From NCBI GenBank assembly GCA_034687125.1, contig JAQGBZ010000141.1, positions 62,001 through 126,000 of the forward strand: DNA of 64,000 nt, written 5' to 3'. The translations under genes were made by a program, and so were the position numbers. Source of the DNA: Neelides folsomi. Taxonomy: Eukaryota; Arthropoda; Collembola; Neelipleona; Neelidae. The notes below the pieces were generated by a model. It made no database searches. It saw only the letters and a list, made by a program, of their open reading frames with translations, and had not been told where the DNA came from. This document shows, one piece after another, positions 11,257 to 23,500 of this stretch (its first letter is position 1; every line of letters begins with the position of its first letter).

Positions 11257-14200
11257 TTAGACCGTTGTCCCATAACTGTTCGGCCTGGAGTTATAAGTGA
11301 CGATCTCGACCGGATCGACAGGCTTCAACATTTTCCGGATTCTCTGCATTAAGTGTAAAAGTGAAGAGTGGGAGACGGGAAACGAAATTTACCTGGCTTG
11401 GAGACCCCGGAGTGATGAGGTAAAGATAGACCATGTAGAGGGGAATACAGATAAGGGACGACATCGTTAACATCCAACCGACCACAATCGACCATTTGGG
11501 ATATGTGTAATTGTCCATCTTCAAATCTTCGTACCAGAAGAGAGAACAGATAAAGATGATCTTTGGGAAAGAAAGAAACTTTCTTTTCAACACGCCCCCT
11601 CAAAGATTCGTCATTACGAGAATGAAGACAGGGGAGATGTAGTTCCAAACGACTCGCCAAAACAACGAGGGTTTCTTTCCAATCATTCGTTCCACGTCAC
11701 AAGAGAATCTTTCCACACCGTAGATCCAGCAAACGGCCGCTGCCTCCACAAACACCACAAACAGGATGGAAATGGATGGGCCGTAAATGGTGAGGAAGTT
11801 GACCAAGTACATCCCGCCCTGTATATCATCCCACCTTCAGCAAACACCGGACCCACTGGGTTTCTTACGTAAGTGCAAGTGGGAAGCGTGCAGATGAAGA
11901 GGACGACCAAGAGAATTGCCACAAACATCTCTCGGTTCCTTCGAAGTTTCGGGTATTCATCGCACAAGGCAGTGATGATCGCCTCCAACCCGCCAAAAGT
12001 GCTATCGAGCCCCAGCGTGATCAACATGAGGAAAAAGATGATTGACCAGAGGTTGGCCCAAGGCATCATGGCAATTGCTTCAGGGTATACGACGAAGACA
12101 AGCCCAGGTCCTGACCCATAAACAGTGAGCCCGGGACTGAAGGGGTCAAAGGGTTACCTTCAAGGCCCACTTTATCGATGTCTTTGTTCTGTACCTCGGC
12201 CATGTAGCCCAGAACGGAAAAAATGACAAATCCCGCCAGGAAACTTGTCAAGCAGTTGATCGTGCTCGTCAAGATGGCATCTCTACAGAGGGAAATCCGG
12301 GGACTTGAGTCCACCACTGGAATGGCCAAATTACCTGTAGCAGTTGTTGTGGAATTTGTTGTAGCTGGATAGAGCGAGAAGCGTTCCGAATCCCGGTCCA
12401 AGGGAGAAGAAGATTTGAGTGGCAGCGTCCACCCATACCTGTGGAATGGGCTTAACACCTGGGACCAGACGCTCCCTCCGCTTACCCGAACTTCTTTGAG
12501 TTTCTTCCATTGAGGGGTGAGATAGTAGGAGATGCCTTTTGCCGCCCCGGGTAGCGTAATGCCCCGACCGAGGAGGATGAAGAGGACGACGTACGGGGCC
12601 AGGGCCGTGAACCAAACCGCCTGCACATTCCCCCATCGGATAAATAATTCAAGGGAGTGAGAAATTGGGCCTTGGCTGTCAGGCCACCTCACTCACACAA
12701 CCCACCCCACATTCATTCCCGGAGAAGTCAACAGGTCTGAGAGGAGACATTAGGGCAAGGGAAGGAAATCACTTTGAATTTTAAATAAGTTGCAAATGTT
12801 AGATCAACTAAAGTGGTGAGAATGGCTTTCCCCGCACCCTCCCTTCAATATCAACAAAAGCTTTGGATTTGTAATGCTAAAATTCTCCACTCTCCCGCTT
12901 TCCAATCTCGCTCTCCGACGGGAGTTGGGTGTGAGTAATCGTACCTTCCCCGAGCTCCGAATTCCCTTCCACAGAGAGAAGTAGACCAAGAGGAAGACGG
13001 AGAAGACACAGAGGGCCAGCGACCATTTAATGCTCCCCATCCGGTCCATGTTGTACGCCCCGTCGTCCCGGTACACCTCCAGCACTTTCCGTCTGCCACC
13101 CAACCCTCTCAAGAACCCGGTTACAGCAACAGGGCCTTACTCGTAAAACTCCTTCGCTGGACTGGTGATTTCCTCCGAATTGGACCTGTTGGCCATGTCG
13201 GTGACAAGGGTGCAGTTTTGGGTGTTCCAGGTGTTGTTGCAGGAGAGCCAGGGCAGGGTGCCTTGGAAGGACTCGGCCAGGTAGTACACGGCCCATCCGA
13301 TCACCGTGTTGTAGTGAATGGCCACGTAGATGTCAATGATGCAGATCGCGTAGCCGATCCCTAAAACGGTGATTGACAGGGATGTTTAATGAGATAAACC
13401 AGAAGCGGGGAGTGGCCTGGTGGACCCAACTAATGAGCCTGCCTTTCCTCCAATGAATCTCAGAAGACATGACACGGCGAGATGGCTCCTTTCGAGATGA
13501 GGCCAGGGTAATGGAAATTGATCCAGATCAATAGCGGGAGAGAGTTAAAAGTGAATCTTGGTAATTGGATGTCGCTAAGTCCTGGACAATCCCCGAGTCT
13601 CCAGAGAATCGTGCCATTTAACACTTTTCCACCATTGTTATCTCTTGACATTATTTCTCAAGTGGTAATAACCTTAGTTTGATGTCAGGACGGAGTGAGG
13701 GGGTCGCCAGTCCCTCCATTTCCGCCTTCTCTCAATCACTGTAGAGAATTATTACCTTTGAGGGCGGGACAGATGTGGCGCCAAAGAGTGAGACATCCGC
13801 TCCGGTAGTACTGCCCAAGGGCCAGCTCCATGTAAAACAACGGCAGCCCGCCAAAGATCAACATGATGCAGTAGGGGATGAGGAAAGCACCTGGAAAACC
13901 CACGTTAAATCAATTACTCAGCCCCACATGGTTTGGGCCCAACAATGTGGGCCTACTTGAGGAGAAAACCACTTTCCCTCCAAACGTCACTCCCAGACCC
14001 GCCCTTTGCCCCTCATCTCTTCCCTTGATGAATTGAGTGACTGGATATGCAAACACGTGTGTAGGACGTCCGTGTGTTTCTCTTCCCAACGGGGAATTAT
14101 GGGTCTATCTGGGGATCAAAAGCATGAATAAGCCCTTTCTCAACTTCTGGAGACAAGAGGAAGAGAAAGCCCCTATTCCCGGTCTCATCCTTTGATCACC

Positions 14201-14814
14201 CAACGACAACTTTTTGATTGTAAAAACATATAACAATAAAGAGTTCCACCATTCTCCGCATTCTTCCGCTCTCCCTTGGAAATGACTGTAGACCGGGCTG
14301 ATCCCGAGAGTTTCTCAAATGTGGAACATTCGAGTGCTAATTGAAAGATCCATCTCCGCCATGAGAGTGAATAATGAGTAAATAGACTTCGACTTTGTGT
14401 AATTTACCATGCGGGGATCTGTTTGTCAAAGTTCTCATTAGGAAAAGAGGGCCAATGTAGCGTAAAGGTGCTGAGTGGGCTGTGTGAGGAATATGCAAAT
14501 GTATCGTTAGGTGAGTGATGAAGGGTTGAAGTCGTAAAGTGGGACTTGCCTCCGCCGTTGATGTAGCAAATGTACGGGAACCTCCAGACGTTCCCGAGGT
14601 CGACGGCGAAGCCGATGACGGCCAGCAGGAACTCGATCTTCTTACCCCACGTTTCCCTCCCATCAGAGGCTATGGCGAGGGTGAGCTCCGCTCTCACCGG
14701 CTCCTGAACCGCTGTTTTCTCCGACTTGGTCAGCCGCCTCGACACGTTGTTCCCCTCTTGGGCCACAATGCTGTCCACACTGCTCCCATCGCTCGTTTCG
14801 GCCGACTTGGGCAT
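11257..14814 (-). CDS. SerT: Sodium-dependent serotonin transporter (SLC6A4 orthologue), 11 exons, 609 aa
   Basis: SLC6 plasma-membrane symporter that retrieves serotonin using Na+ and Cl-. Exons, 5' to 3': 14814-14550, 13890-13756, 13360-13141, 13092-12945, 12620-12486, 12438-12335, 12282-12158, 12110-11869, 11818-11618, 11560-11393, 11343-11257. All join in frame to 609 codons plus stop, near the usual ~620. TM1 reads [20 protein letters not shown]; Asp at residue 72 is the monoamine-binding Asp (human Asp98). TM3 has [12 protein letters not shown]. The EL2 cysteine pair ([11 protein letters not shown]) is present, as are [20 protein letters not shown] (TM6-7) and [18 protein letters not shown] (TM8). 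It fits fly SerT better than DAT. The ATG in GCCATGCCC is the chosen start; the frame stays open upstream, so a longer start or a 5' intron is possible. Seven introns are 47-57 bp, and intron 1 has a GC donor. Confidence 0.95.
13891..14549 (-). other. SerT intron 1 with GC-AG splice sites
   Basis: The exon ends GGCGGAG and is followed by GCAAGT instead of GTRAGT. The acceptor is TTTTCCAG before GTGCTTTCCTC. Only this junction gives the invariant [11 protein letters not shown] sequence of SLC6 transporters. GCAAGT otherwise matches the strong donor consensus required by GC-AG introns. The alternative, a substitution or sequencing error in a GT donor, cannot be excluded. Confidence 0.8.
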
Positions 14815-17677
14815 GGCACCACTCTCAGGGCATTCTCCCGGAACGTGCGGCAAGGAGGAATGTGGGCGAGAGGAATGAGGAAACGTTCTCGAACCACTCA
14901 CCAAAGAGATCTGATGGGAAAAGTTTGCATGGGGAGGTGGAGAGTGGATTGTCTGCGGCTGAAGCCTCGTCCCTGCTTGGTCACCTCCTGGTCGGGGAAA
15001 GCGAGGCCGTTCGACCGGAACAGATTCTTCAAGATGTGGCCGGGACGGGTGGGAGTTGATCAAAGAGAGCGAGCGGAGGCTGCGGAGCCACAAAGAGGAA
15101 TGGAGGGTTCATTTCACCCTGCTCCCTCGGCGGATTCTTGTCTTGCCCCGCCTCTTCACCTGTAATTGGAGAGGGCAGTCGTGGAGGTTCCCTCGGTTGC
15201 TCAACCAGCCTCTTGGCCTCCCGAGCTCATCGCGGACTCCACGAGGTGATCTGCATATCCGGGGGACACTCTCGCTACACTCACTGACCGGGAATGGAGC
15301 GAAGAGATTTTATTGGGCTAATAGAATCCCTTTGAGTCCCACTACAACTGCGCCTCAACCCCTCAGTTGACGGGGTTCATTTTTCGGACGAGTGTCCCTC
15401 ATCTCCATCGCAATGGGTAATGGGATTAAGGGCACTTGTGAGAGAGGACGAGTGGACTGTGAGCAGAGAAGAGGGCTCAAATAATGGATTAGCCTCAGCT
15501 TATGTCTTTCTCTTAATTGACGATTATTCACAACTCAACTTAGTTAGCCAACCCTCGACAGCTCTCCACCATCCCAGACCAGTGAGGTTTTAATTAATTG
15601 GACCCACTCTCCATTCATACTTAATTTACCTCAATCATTCCCAAATTCCCTTCCTCCGCCTTTCCAAAAAACTACTCCAAATCTTCCGCCTTGTTGTGTA
15701 GAGAACCATCCCTGACCACTGAGGCCTGAACAATAGACGGATTTCAAGCTCCACAATATGCCACTTTAATGCCCAGACGACTCATCCCAAATTTTCAAAA
15801 TCCACTCTCAAGTCAATCACAATGAGAGATGAGGAATGAAAGCCTTGGCTCTGAGTGCTGATCAAATGAGATCTTGATCATATACACTTCCCTTTGAACT
15901 TCATTGCCATTTATGAGAAAATTAATCATCGCCTGCCCTAGAAAATTAGTTTCTCATTCAGCCGTATGCAAAGAACTTGCCCATCTGCTCAAGGACGTCA
16001 TTCCCACATTACCGAACAATAACAACTCCACCACGAGTTGCAGCGGAGGACTCGAACGTGATGAGTTGGACATTTTGAATATTATCCCCAAGTCTCTCCT
16101 TAGATCCTTCGCTTGAGTAACCCCGGAAAGAGAAAGAAACCAACTTTTCCAAATGCCCGATTACATTTCTCGCACCTTTGGAAGGTGAGTGGTTTGTTTC
16201 CGCTCCTGACTCCCGCGAGGGAAAATGTTTGTTCTCAAAGAGAGTGAGGCTTAATTGTAAGAGAGCCCTGATGTGTCCGATCCTGGAGTTGAACTTATTT
16301 GCACTTGATTTTGAATCATACTCACAGCCTCGATCTGCCCAAATCCCCACAAATTAATTTCCAAGGGCTGTCGAAACTTTGGGTCTTTCGCCTTCGATTA
16401 AAAGGAGCCGCTCTATAAGAAATTCAATTCTACCCATTGTGGATTTTAATGGTGAATAACCCGGGAGTCTCTTAGATGAGAGAAAGTTCCTGGAGGGGCG
16501 TCGATGAAATAACCCGACGCGAACCGAAGGGACTAAAATTTTATCGTACGTATCTGAGCCTCCCTCCCCTGTCCTCATTAGGAGGAAGGAACGAAGAGTT
16601 GTGAGGTCCATTTGGGCCTTCTCATAACCTCTTGACGAGTCAGGACGGGATGGGTCATAGGTATAGACACGAGCCCATGAATCTCGGCCGTGACAATAAT
16701 GAAAGCTTCTTAATTTTCCACATGAGGGTTCTCTCGGGGGAACGCGATAAACTTAATTCATTGTATAAATGAGTAATCTATCTCTTGGAAAAGAGGAAGG
16801 CCTATTGTTTATCTCCGATGAAGGAGACATGGAGAGGCTCTCAGGAAACAACCATCTCGAAGGATGCGTTCTCTCACACTCACTTGCCACCTTAATGAGT
16901 AGAAATGAATCCCATGCCCCTCCGTCGGCAAGGAACTTTGGATTCCAATTCAATCGATCCCCAAACCCTCTCTTGGTATCTAATTCCATTGTCCGTTTTT
17001 ATTTTCTCTTATCTTCCCCACATGGTCCTGATAAAGAACCGTCCCCCTTATCGTTGGGAAAACATGAATTAATGAGTTTATATCAACTCGAGAAACAAAC
17101 GTAGGTCAAAGTTCATCATAAACCATATACAATTATACGTACATTGGTATAAAATACGCATTTAACATACATATGCTTACATACATACTGTACTGTAGTA
17201 TTGTGAGTTATACCTTTCCTTAAAGTAGTGCAATAAATAAATACATTTTTTATAAATTCTTTCTTGTAGAAGATTCAGATGCTTGAATAATTCACACTTG
17301 TATGCCAAAAGAAATAATATTAATAATTTTCTAAAATCTCAATTTGCAATTTCAAATTTTTATTCGCATTATCATTACAAGCACCAGAATAGAATCCAAA
17401 ATTAAAGGAATGACACAAAAGTACCTGTGAGTATCATATAATCATAATCATAGGTAGGTGTGTTTTTCTTATACGCGCCATGTGTGTATAAGGAAATGCT
17501 TGATGATAGCAAATGTATGAAGAGTGTTAAAATGTGTTTTGAGGTATGCCTGTGATAGTATTTATTTATATGTTATTGTTATTATTGTAGCAAATGTCAT
17601 AATGTTATTGTTTGCAGAGCCAATGATGATCTTGTGTAGGAGTAGCGGATAGCACAATTAAACTGATAGGGCGAATA
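14815..17677. other. SerT upstream region and spacer, no gene recognised
   Basis: This is moderate-GC sequence up to about 17100, then AT-rich. It contains open frames of up to ~200 codons that lie opposite SerT exon 1 or have no recognisable domain. A good minus-strand donor (GTGAGT at about 14902) upstream of the SerT start could belong to a 5' untranslated exon. A TTTATT (AATAAA on the minus strand) near 17565 may serve synergin gamma. Confidence 0.4.
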
Positions 17678-20570
17678 TCAGAAAGATGAGACGTAAGAAA
17701 GTGAAGGTAAAATGGGATCGACGCCGTTGATCCAAAAGTTTGCACATGAAGAATGGTAGAATTTCCCTCCATAGTCGACCATCGAAACGAGCTCATCGTT
17801 CTTGGAATTGAAAAGACAAACTCCACAAATGCGAGAGTAATCTGAATACTCGGCTTCACTCAGCTCTTCAAATAAATTGATCTTCTCCTGCGAGTCACAC
17901 AAAATCCATTGGTTAATTTCCATTATTTCCCCATCACCCAAGTTATAACAAGGGTTTGAATCTTATTAGCAACCCTCAATTTGCACCCTAAGTGGATTAA
18001 ATAGTTATATAATCTCTGTCAGTTGTCATTTTATGAGCAAATAAAAAATGTACCAATTGGGGAGATCCAAGGAGGAAGGGAGTGAGGGATTCCCATGCTA
18101 GGAGAATGTTCCTGTAGATGTTTTCCAGCATTTCGACCCCGTTTAACTTCTCCGAAGAGCGATAAACTCTGTTGGCAACTCGATAAACCTCCAGTAAGCC
18201 TATTCACAATTCGTGTTAAATTTAGGTAATGGTTCTTGGCTCAAAGTAATTGTAAGAGGGTTGTATGGGTTCTTACTTAAAATAAAAGTGTGTCCATTTT
18301 CACTCGAAACGACTTCGCGAACAACTCCACTCGAAGAAGCGGAATTGAAGAGAGAAACCGTTTGGTTGATAAAGAAGAAGCACGCATTTAAACACTTCAC
18401 CCACTCTTGGGTATATCTCTCCCGCTCCTATAGAACAAGTTCCATTAAAGAAAGTGGTGAGAACTAAAGGTCAAACTACCATTTTTAAACCAACTTACAT
18501 TATCAATTTCTTCTTTAAAGCAAAGGTACTTGTCCTCAACGTGATTAGCAGCAGGGAAAGGCGGAGCGGATTCTGCCCCGGCTGACAGGTCCAATTGGTC
18601 GGAATGATAGGCATTTTCTAATGGTGGAGTCTTATTAGCTAGAAATGAGGAAGATTGGGGGGCTTCAGACTCAGGAGCATTTCCCATTTGAGGAAAATTT
18701 GCTAATTGGGGTCCGCCTGAGTCGTAAGTATTCCTTTGCCCCTCATTAACATCCCAACTTGAGTAATTCCCGAGATCCAGACTCGCGACAGACTGAGTCT
18801 CTGGAGATTTTTGCTTCGAGGGCAAAGATACGAAGGAACTTGATTTTTCCGACAGGTTAAAAGACTCCTCAAATTGCATCTTATCACTCGGCATTACTTC
18901 TCCGTTAAGGTTATTACTGTTTATTAAAGTTGTCTTCAGGGATCCGCCAAATTCCTTATGATCCACTCTAAAACTTTGGCTAACAATTGGATCATCAAAG
19001 TGGATTTGGTTGGGAAGTTTGTGGGGGACGGGTCGCGGTTCTCTCACAGACGGATCACTGTTGCTCCAATTGGGTTCACAACGCTTGAGATCCAATCCGG
19101 GAAGGAGATTAGAAAATGTCGGAGACTCGGCGAGGATCTCAGAGGCTTTTTCTACACATCCGATTTGAAATTGGAGATTCTTCCCCTTCAACTTCCCTTG
19201 ATTGCTTTTATGACTTCTTGGATTTATTCCTGATGATCCGATTTTTTGAGTCGCTGACTCGTCGTTCCCCACACGCCCACCATTGCAACTAATGAAATCT
19301 CCAAATTCATCATGACTCACATCGGGTCTCGAGCTTGACGGCCCCATCGGAGTTACGTCCTGAATAGGACTAAAAGATAAATTAATATTTACATCTAACT
19401 TCTTTTCCATGGTGGAATAAGTAGGAGGGTCAGTCTTGTTAATTAGGTCTGGAGATACAAATGTCTGGAAATCTCCAAAGTCCAGGGAGTTTTCTGTTTT
19501 CACAACTTGTAGGACGTCTTCAGAAACGAAGGAGATTTCATGGTCAGTCGAACTGGGCCTTCTTTCTGAACACCCGCGACTTTTCTCTTTGCTTCCCAGA
19601 TGTCCGCTTTCAACCTTGAGAGACCGCAGGGCTGAGTACTTGTCCTCTTCCCCAATTAGCAACTTGTCTGGATTGCGATTGGGGGGCCCAACCGTTTCAC
19701 CCGATGAATTCGCACCCAAATTGTAATTAGCCAGCCGACTCCCGACCATACTTTCCTGAGTGGGAAGTTTGTCTGGTAACTGGAATGTGAGGACAGGGGC
19801 TGTAAGTGCCATTGAAGAAGGAATTTCTTTAGAGCAATTTGCAATCCCGTGAACTGGACTCTCAAATCGACTCATTGAAGAGGACTTATCATTGATCCCT
19901 TTATTATTGTTCCCGCTTGCTTTGTAATTAATTGGAGCACTTTGGAAATCGGAAAACTCGTCTTCTTCATTCGTTGAACTCCGGGTTAATGTGCTCCTAA
20001 TTTCATTTTGGTTATTGAATGAAGCCTGCTGGCTTTTGTATCTTTGGGCTTCTAAAGAAGATCCTCCATTGAAAAATGGTATTGGTGGATCTGGTATCTT
20101 TTTCAGCTGATTCAAATTAAACAAAGGAGTTCCATTCTAAATAAAACAAAGTAAATATATAAGTCTTTACATATGTAGGACATATCACATTACAGTGTAT
20201 AACATCAAGCAATAAATACAGGGTCATATTTCAGATCACAAACATAAAATGATTCATTTCATAATACAGATAACATATATATTGTTAATCAAATAAATTA
20301 TATTTCTTTTAGTAAAGATTAAATCACCTGAGCTAATGCGACCAGAGACAACACAATGTAAAATTCTTGTTCTTGGAGGATTCCAGGAATCTGTTTATTT
20401 GCAGCAGCCCAAATGTATCCTAAAGTTTCCCTCGGTAGTCCAGTTGTCATTAAAAGTTTCGACACTTTGTCCGTGCAAGTCATTCCATTAGGAAGTCGAA
20501 CTTCTTCGAATAATTTGACATATTCGGGTGCCCTTAATTTTTTGGTTTTTATCCACTCGGGCAGATCCAT
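17678..20570 (-). CDS. Synrg: Synergin gamma orthologue (AP-1 accessory protein), about 795 aa
   Basis: Synergin gamma binds the gamma-adaptin ear of AP-1 and links it to other factors at trans-Golgi and endosomal clathrin coats. Exons: 20570-20328, 20136-18499, 18427-18277, 18199-18054, 17887-17678; all joins keep frame. Residues ~1-81 are an EH domain (LLMTTGLPRETLGYIWAAAN, family signature SGLPRE.LG.IWALAN). The large second exon is low-complexity with acidic phenylalanine motifs (EFSDFQSA, LDFGDFQTF, HDEFGDFIS) like the DFxDF adaptor-ear motifs of the human protein, plus DKYSALRSL, also conserved. The C-terminal ~160 residues match the conserved synergin end: EWVKCLNACFFFIN, LLEVYRVANRVY, ICGVCLFN and YGGKFYHSSCANFWINGV. 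The human protein has a long N-terminal extension before the EH domain. Here none was found, so upstream exons may be missing; an open 5' exon ending in GTAAGT at 20853 is a candidate noncoding first exon. Confidence 0.9.
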
Positions 20571-23500
20571 CACCGTTGAAATCCTTAAATTTTGAAAAAT
20601 AAAACCAATATTATTATTATTAAAGATAATTCAAATTGATCAATAATTTTTATTTCATCTTTACACTTCAACTCTCAAATTTCAATCTAATAAAATCAAT
20701 TTAAGTTAAGTAGTCTGCACAAAAAATAAAAATAATATACTAATTTTTAATAGAAAGGATGGTGAGAGTTTTCACTAAAAGGTTTCGGAATATATATTTA
20801 AAGATTTTAAAAAATCAAGCAACAAATCAATTTTAAAATTAAATAAACTTACGAATAAGATGTATTGGCGATGAGTTGTTGGCAATAATCTATTCATGTA
20901 ATTTAAACCTCTTTAGGACAGCTCAGCTCATTCAATGATATCAAATTCTTGCACACATCGTTAATAAATTTTATACTACGATAATGCCAAACTCGTTGTC
21001 TTCGATTTTCCCTCACCATTGGAATGTTGGTTATTCAAACGTGAACCTTATTTTGAATATTAAATAACTTTTAAAACACACATGTGCTTTAAAGATGAAT
21101 TGGTTGAAATAAGGCCAAATGGGCTGTATTATTGAATTAAACTCTGGGATAAAATGATTAGATTTCCTACTTACAATCAATAAGGTATAAAAGTGAATAA
21201 AATAATGAATTTAAAGTTAGAAAGTCTTTTAAGTGTGGGTATAATTCGTATAATAATAATTAGAATGATCAGCAATATGTGAGTTCAAACAGTGCGGGGC
21301 CGAGTTACTTTGTCTTGTGTAGATCACCTGGAATGTAATTGATTGCGCTGTGAGAAAGTAGATTTTGCAACAATTCCTTTCGATAGGCAATTTAGACGTT
21401 CGTTCGACACAGACTCTCTCTTTTGCTCGTCTCACTTCAATACCAAATTACTTACTAATCACCTACAATGAGACTTAATTTCTTGACAATTTGGTCATTG
21501 TCTTCTATTAAAGGAATTCTTCAATTTGAGTCTTGTCTAATTTGGAATAATGAAATGAAGTGGTTCAATCAAAGTTGTTATCTAATTTACATTAATACCT
21601 CATAGGGTGAAATGGTTTTTTAATACTAATTTAATTGCCAAAATAGTAAAAAAAATTATTACATGATCTGATACATTTATTTAATCTGATTAGTCAATAT
21701 TGGTATATGCAGTAAATATCTACTGATTTTTCATTTTATATACATTTTTATGCAATTGGTACAATGATACGTGTAATAATAATACTGTACATACCTGTAC
21801 ATGTAAACATTATAAGGTACTTTAAGATTTAAGTGTTATTATCATATATGTTATAATAGTAGCTTTTGCACAATCACAGCCTAACTTATGTAATGGATTA
21901 AAAATATGAATCATATAAAGTAAAATTATGCGGAAATAAAAAATTACGCACAAAGCCTCATTTATCATTTTATATCTTGTACTCGAAATACTTTTTCATT
22001 GAGTGGTTGTTTTATGTTATTCTATATCATAAATCGCCACTGGAACAAACTTTTATTATGGTGATTCATCAATCGCAATCACACATATTTGATCCCTAAT
22101 ATGAAAATGTGTGACAAATATGTATCTTATTTATATGTGTAGGTAAACTCCGTAATATCTAAATCAAACGCAATTCAAACTTGACCTTGCGAGTCAATAT
22201 TAATTTAAATAGAAAACTTGTGTAAACGGAAGCTACTACATACTATCATGTATGTGTTGCTTAATTTACAAGTAAACATATTTAGAATACTCTACAGTAT
22301 ATATCGTATATTATGCATCTCGTATGAATGAATAATGTATAGGAATAAAAATAATATGTAGATCTGTCTCAAACCTTTAATTCATTTGGATTGCTTGTGC
22401 AATATATCAGGATAATTTGATTAATGACATTTCATAACTTCACAGACAAAATTATAAAAATATGCATATCATTGATTAGTTATGCATTATAAAATACTAA
22501 TTTTTATTTATTTACATATACCTTATTAGGCATGTAATACGGATGCATGTGGTTATTATTAATCCTGCGGCAGGATTCCTGATCCAATGCGAGTCTCTAA
22601 TTACAATTGCGTATTACAATTATTTAGTATATGCAATGGATTAATGAATTTTAAAATCAAATTACATTTTTATCATACCGGCGCGTAGCCATTTATTTCT
22701 CAAGAATTTTAAATCGAAAGATAACAAATCAAAATACAGTTTACACATTATATTTTTATATTGCACTGCACCATTGAAATTGTTTTAATGCTTATTTTTT
22801 AATTGTCAAACGTTAATAATCTTTTTTAATTTTTTCATTTTGACAAAGCTTTAAACTTCATGTTGCAAATGCTTTTATACTTGCTACTCGAAGTGAGCGC
22901 ACATCCTTATTTAAACTAAGTTATATCTTAACAAGGAATTTTAGCACATATATTATTTTACGTTGAGCTTAGCAATAAGTCTTAATTAATCAATGAGTAA
23001 CAGTTAATTATAGCAAGAAAATTGTCTTCGTCTTTTATACATTTAAGTTAAATTGCAGTTGAATAAACGTCGACAAACTAAATCACGAATACTACAAAAT
23101 GTTATAAATAACACCAAATACAACATTTTTAAATGAAATATTGCAAAATATCTAGATAAATTTTATAACTGGCAATGCATATATAGATAAACCGTTAAAC
23201 AAGAGGAATTAATTTATAATTCACATAGCTCAATAGAACGGTATTAAATTAAATTGGAAGCGGCAATTAATTGAGCATGATAAGTGAAACATGTCTAATT
23301 TATATTTATCTAATTAATATTAAATGTATTACCCAATATTAAAGTTCAGAGCATCAAGGATTATCGATCAAAAATTAATTCAACTATAAACCATCTTGGA
23401 TCAAGACAGAGTAAAATATTACTTAATAAACTTAACATGTTGTTCCAACTATAGTCTTGATTGACGGAACAAAGAAGACGTATCATATTCATTTAATTTG

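Noticed and set aside
14814-15093. Longer SerT N-terminus from the upstream in-frame start
   Set aside because: The added ~93 residues are proline/serine-rich without similarity to SLC6 N-termini. The shorter start gives the expected length and has an ordinary start context.
14539-15165. 208-codon plus-strand open frame
   Set aside because: It lies antisense to SerT exon 1 and its upstream region. SerT on the minus strand has unmistakable family motifs, and the plus frame has none.
17888-17941. Extending the last synergin exon upstream to 17941
   Set aside because: That reading requires a phase that does not match the previous exon. The CTCGCAG acceptor at 17888 joins phase 0 to EKINLFEELSEAEYSDYS and fits the family.
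19436-19726. Plus-strand open frames across 18958-19726
   Set aside because: These are shadows of the large synergin gamma exon on the minus strand; composition alone explains them.
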